Source: Allium sativum
Lineage: Eukaryota; Streptophyta; Magnoliopsida; Asparagales; Amaryllidaceae
Direction of reading: 5' to 3'
Assembly: GCA_030737875.1 (NCBI GenBank)
Contig: CM060912.1
Span: forward strand, 208,457,231 to 208,521,230
DNA: 64,000 bases
The notes beneath the pieces were generated by a model that saw nothing but the letters and a program-made list of their open reading frames with translations, was not told the DNA's origin and made no database searches. Below are positions 60,482 to 64,000 of the stretch, piece by piece (positions within the stretch are counted from its first letter, which is position 1; each line of letters opens with the position of its first letter). Made by a program: the position numbers and the translations under genes.

Positions 60482-62848
60482 TCTTTGGGCATTTTCAGAG
60501 TTGAAACCCCTTTGAGAACCGAATTCCATCAACATTTTCATATTACAATCATCTTATAAAGTACATTTCAGAGAAGATAGAGTGAATCTGAAATCGGAAA
60601 TTAATGGCAGCAACATCTTTTCCTCCTTCTTCACAATCCGCTTCTTTCACCTTTGATTCTGCTTTCCTCCCTCTTCGCTCTTCTCCTCCCAAACCTCCAG
60701 ATCCACCTCCGCCTAATGCAATTCCCTCTTCTTCGAAATAGTATCCTTCTAAAGCATCTTTTCCTTCTTTCATCAAGATCGATTACGCGTCGCTCTTTAG
60801 TTCGCGTCCTCGCAATGCAGGATCTTATCAGCCTCAACATTTTGACATTCCTCGTGATGGTAAGAAAAAATCGATCCCAGATCTGGTCAGACAAGAAGGT
60901 CTTAACTACTGGAGCAATTATTTGGTAGGTTTCTTTCTTGATGGAACTCTTTCTTTTCTAGCTGTTTCAAATTTTTCAAGAAGTCGTTGGAAGCTTAGTT
61001 GTGAAGTTGATATTAGATCTGATGGATATCAATTTTATTTTAAATTTTCTAATGATTCCGATAGAGAGAAAATTTTACACTCTGATCCTTTAATCATTCG
61101 AGGAAGGATGTTCATAATTACGGTTTGGGATCCATCTATAGGATGTTCACAATAGCAGATAAAGAAAGTGCCCATTTGGATTCATTTATACCGTATACCT
61201 ATGATTTTATGGACGTTGATTGGTATAAATTGGTTAGTGAATCATGTTGGTAGGCTAATTTGTTATGATGCTAGCACTGAAAAATTACAACGTTTTCGTT
61301 ATGCAAAAGCGCTAGTAGAGGTAACACCAGATTTTGAATTACCTAGGGAAATTGAACTTGATAGATTTGGGTGATATGTGTCCTACGGTGAAGATTTCTT
61401 ATGATTGGAAGCCTAGGATTTGTGCTAGTTATAAAAATTTTGGGCATGATACTGTATATTATGAGAAACATGTCGATATTAATAGGGAGAATGGGAATCA
61501 GGTTAGTGAGGCTTTTGAGGCCCATTATGTAAATAATTTTGTTCAATCTGGTAGGCAATATAGGAATGTTCATTCTGATGTAAATAAGAATTCTTGGAAT
61601 TATGTTAATCATAAAAGAAATAAATAATGGAGGAGGAAGGTCTGTGGTAAAAATGCAGAGAACAATGAAAATTTTGCTGATAATGTCAAGAAGTCCAATA
61701 ATCAGTTTGATGCCTTGTTTTCAGAGGATGTGGATAATAATGCTAGTTTGGATAATAATGTCAATGCTTGTTCTCAGCATGATGGTGATTTGTCAAACTT
61801 GAATGAGGATAGATCTAATTTGGATAAAGAGGAATTTGTGAACATTGTAAAAGGAAATGAGACAGTGGACTATAATGCAAACCAATCTTTCATTAATGTT
61901 GCTATGGGCAATGAAGGTAACTGTGATGTTGGCCTTCAAAACTATGCAATGGGTAATGACAGTAATAAAAATAAATGGCTTTCATGTTCAAAAAGCTGCT
62001 AGTAAAAAGGGAATATTTTTGATAAAGAAGATGTGGATTTTTATCTAGGCGGTTTGTTTGAAGAAGGTTTTAATTTTAGGCAATTTAGTGATAAGGGCAA
62101 ACAGGTTATCGATGATCATTCCTCATCTCATGGAAATTTACAGACAGGTCCTTCTTCTTTGAATAGATTATCTGGGAAATTTTGGGACAATAGTGATGAG
62201 GGAAATAGTTCTAGGCAAGGTGTTAATGCTGTTGTTGTTAATGCTTCTACTTCTAACCCTTTAAATACATCCGCTTCTCCTTATGGGCATCTTAAACCTC
62301 CACCTCACATTATTTTGCAGCCACCTTCTAACTCACCATCTAGTTCTACACCTTCTTCTTCAATGTAAACAAAAACTGCTCTTAAAAATGCCAAGAGACG
62401 TGCTCGGAAAAAGAAGGCTGCAGAAATTATGGATGATGATTTGGATGAAGGGATTGATTATACATTAGAAGATTTTCTTCCTAATTCTATGAAATTTCCT
62501 CCTTTTCATACTAGGAGGAATCCAGTGTAATATGGCCAAAGTCAGTGCTTGTGTTTGAGATATACCCTGGTTTGTTTTTGGTTAATGCTGCTCACAGTTG
62601 TTGTTGCAAGTTGGTGTTCATGTTGCATATTGGATATTCTTGTTACATTGGTTATTAAGGGTTTATTTTGGTGTATTGATGTATAGTGGGTTTTCAGTTT
62701 TGGAATCGCTGCTGCTGTTTTGGTATGAGGTTATGGCTCAAGAGACTAGTTTAAGAGATGAAATACTGTTATTGGTATGCTGTAGATTAAGTGATGCAGT
62801 TGATATTTGGAATAAGATAAGGGCAAGAGTGGATGCAGAGTGAAGAAG
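60482..62848 (+). mobile_element. LINE-like insertion carrying only ORF1
   Basis: Sequence replaces the LARD-B LTR at about 60482 and ends where the next LTR starts at 62849. It contains a long ORF1-like pseudogene (60604-62530), preceded by a ~120-bp leader. No endonuclease or reverse transcriptase follows in the remaining 320 bp, and no poly-A tail is visible, so the element is cut by the 62849 LTR or was 3'-rearranged. A domesticated DUF4283 gene remnant is an alternative. Confidence 0.6.
60604..62530 (+). pseudogene. LINE ORF1-type protein (DUF4283 and zinc knuckle), disrupted
   Basis: From ATG 60604 one frame runs with in-frame TAG at 60739 and 61153. It covers a Pro-rich N-terminus (PPKPPDPPPP), NYWSNYLVGFFLDG, YFKFSNDSDREKIL and RGRMFIITVWDP (the DUF4283 fold), then VPIWIHLYRIP, LICYDASTEKLQR and AKALVEV. 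A one-base frame change near 61372 leads to SYDWKPRICASYKNFGHDT, a zinc knuckle whose second and last Cys are Tyr. A Ser/Asn-rich tail follows with further frame changes, then AKRRARKKKAAEI and an acidic end at TAA 62528-62530. Plant LINE ORF1 proteins of this kind bind nucleic acid. Confidence 0.72.
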
Positions 62849-64000
62849 TGTAATAACCCGGAAATGCGAGCCAATTTAAAAATTTTATCTTGGCAATTTT
62901 AACGAATTTTGAATATTTATAATGGATTATTTTAAATAATGACGACGAGAAATTTATTTTGAATGGAATTTGAATGTATATATTTATATAGCTCGATGTT
63001 AGAATATATATATATATATATTTTAAATTATAAAAGGAATTGAAAATGGAGCGGTAGTTCGATAATTCGATTTCGAAATTCAAATGAATGTACAGGATTC
63101 AAAATAAACCGGATTTTAGTGAAACCAAAAATATTAGAATCTATTTGAGAATATCTTTCCATAGAATCCGAAAAATCGAAATTTAATAGCGGGAATCAAA
63201 AGATATGCCCAGTTGAAAATTCAGAATAGTCGCTATGGAATTCTGGCCCTTAAAAAATGGAAATTTTGCAAACGACCTCGGTTTTCGACGAAACCACTTT
63301 TGTTGGATCCGGGATGTCAAATTATCGCTAGGTTTCAAAATTCGTAATTTTCTGATTCAATATGTGAGCGTGGCAAAGGAAAACGCGTTTGACCAGTTTC
63401 AGTTGATTTTAATCGACTGGAAAATGGCCATTTTTCAAACAGTCTCGGAATTCGATGAAATTAGTTTTGTTAGGACCGTATCGTCAATACGAAGCTAGAA
63501 AATATTTTTCGGGAATTTTTCCAGTTAGTATGTGGCCCGGTAAATTGAAATGTGCGTTCAAATTGAATATAAAGAGTTATATTTTGATTTTGATGAAAAC
63601 TAATCGAAACGAGCGAATCAGCCTACGATACATATCTCATTGTGTTCGGGATGGGGGTAATACGCTAGGGACGACAGGCGGCAGGTCTCGTTTGGAGTTC
63701 AAATGAAAAGTCAACTTTTATGGAGATAAGTAATAATATTAAATTATTATATATATTTATTTAAATTTCCCCTTACCTTCTCTCCCTCCTCTCCCACGTT
63801 CATATCTGAAAAAGAGAATAAAAAAAGGAAACGAAATTGCTCGTCGCTCCTCCGATGTCGTCGTGCCCTACGCCGCCACCGCGCCCCACCCAACGGCGCC
63901 GCCGACCTCCCCAATCCCCCTCTCCTCTGTTAGAAATCCGAATCCCCCTCTAGAACACTCAGCCCTAATCAAACCACCTGACCGCACCAGTACCCCCTGG
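62849..64000 (+). repeat. Start of another large LTR (cut by window edge)
   Basis: TGTAATAACCCGGAAATGCG at 62849 matches the start of the LARD-A LTR (read on its strand) and the solo LTR at 4490. The block 63180-63500 matches 4800-5100 and 23552-23880. A TATA-rich stretch (63740-63760) and a C-rich, GC-rich island (63770-64000) lie at the position seen in the other LTRs. The 5-bp flank is AGAAG (62844-62848). Frames at 63235 and 63455 are not genes. Confidence 0.85.

Overview
This window is intergenic plant DNA, very probably from a eudicot. It is AT-rich and dominated by Ty3/gypsy-type LTR retrotransposons that prime with initiator tRNA-Met (TGGTATCAGAGC) and make 5-bp target-site duplications (TSDs). 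I see no rRNA, tRNA, organellar or bacterial features. Elements were placed by matching LTR ends (TG...CA), primer-binding site (PBS), polypurine tract (PPT) and TSD by eye.

Region by region. 1-11822: the 5' leader and 5' LTR of a minus-strand large-LTR element (E1), split by a 4.6-kb solo LTR at 4490-9097 (TSD TAGGG). 11823-14713: the only stretch that looks like former host sequence. It holds a LINE endonuclease relic (minus strand) and a small multi-exon gene relic (plus strand, coiled-coil, premature stop). 14719-17045: a complete 2.3-kb non-autonomous LTR element (TSD TGTCG). 17046-18155: a cluster of palindromes close to TTCAGACGTCTGAA, a possible orphan exon, and a ~158-bp AT-rich tandem repeat. 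18156-32325: a complete 14.2-kb non-autonomous element (LARD-A, minus strand, TSD ATATA) with two ~6.1-kb LTRs around a 2.0-kb non-coding interior. 32331-37106: more of the 158-bp repeat on both sides of a degenerate LTR. 37107-39447: a CACTA terminus and a broken CACTA (TNP2-type) transposase on the minus strand, which contains a 44-bp tandem expansion. 39448-60481: a second large-LTR element (LARD-B, plus strand), whose 5' LTR is split by a complete 11.1-kb chromovirus on the minus strand (44348-55465, TSD TAGTG). The LARD-B 3' LTR is cut by a LINE-like ORF1 (60482-62848). 62849-64000: the start of another large LTR, cut by the window edge.

The only near-intact protein-coding unit is the chromovirus (gag, protease, reverse transcriptase, RNase H, integrase, chromodomain). 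Its two LTRs look nearly identical, so it is recent, but its reading frame breaks at three places, two of them in A-runs. The large-LTR elements code for nothing and would need proteins supplied by an autonomous relative. They share leader sequence, a GC-rich island about 1 kb into the LTR, and small conserved blocks across otherwise diverged LTRs. The insertion order can be read from the nesting: CACTA transposase, then LARD-B, then chromovirus; LARD-B, then LINE, then the 62849 LTR; E1, then the solo LTR; AT repeat, then LARD-A.
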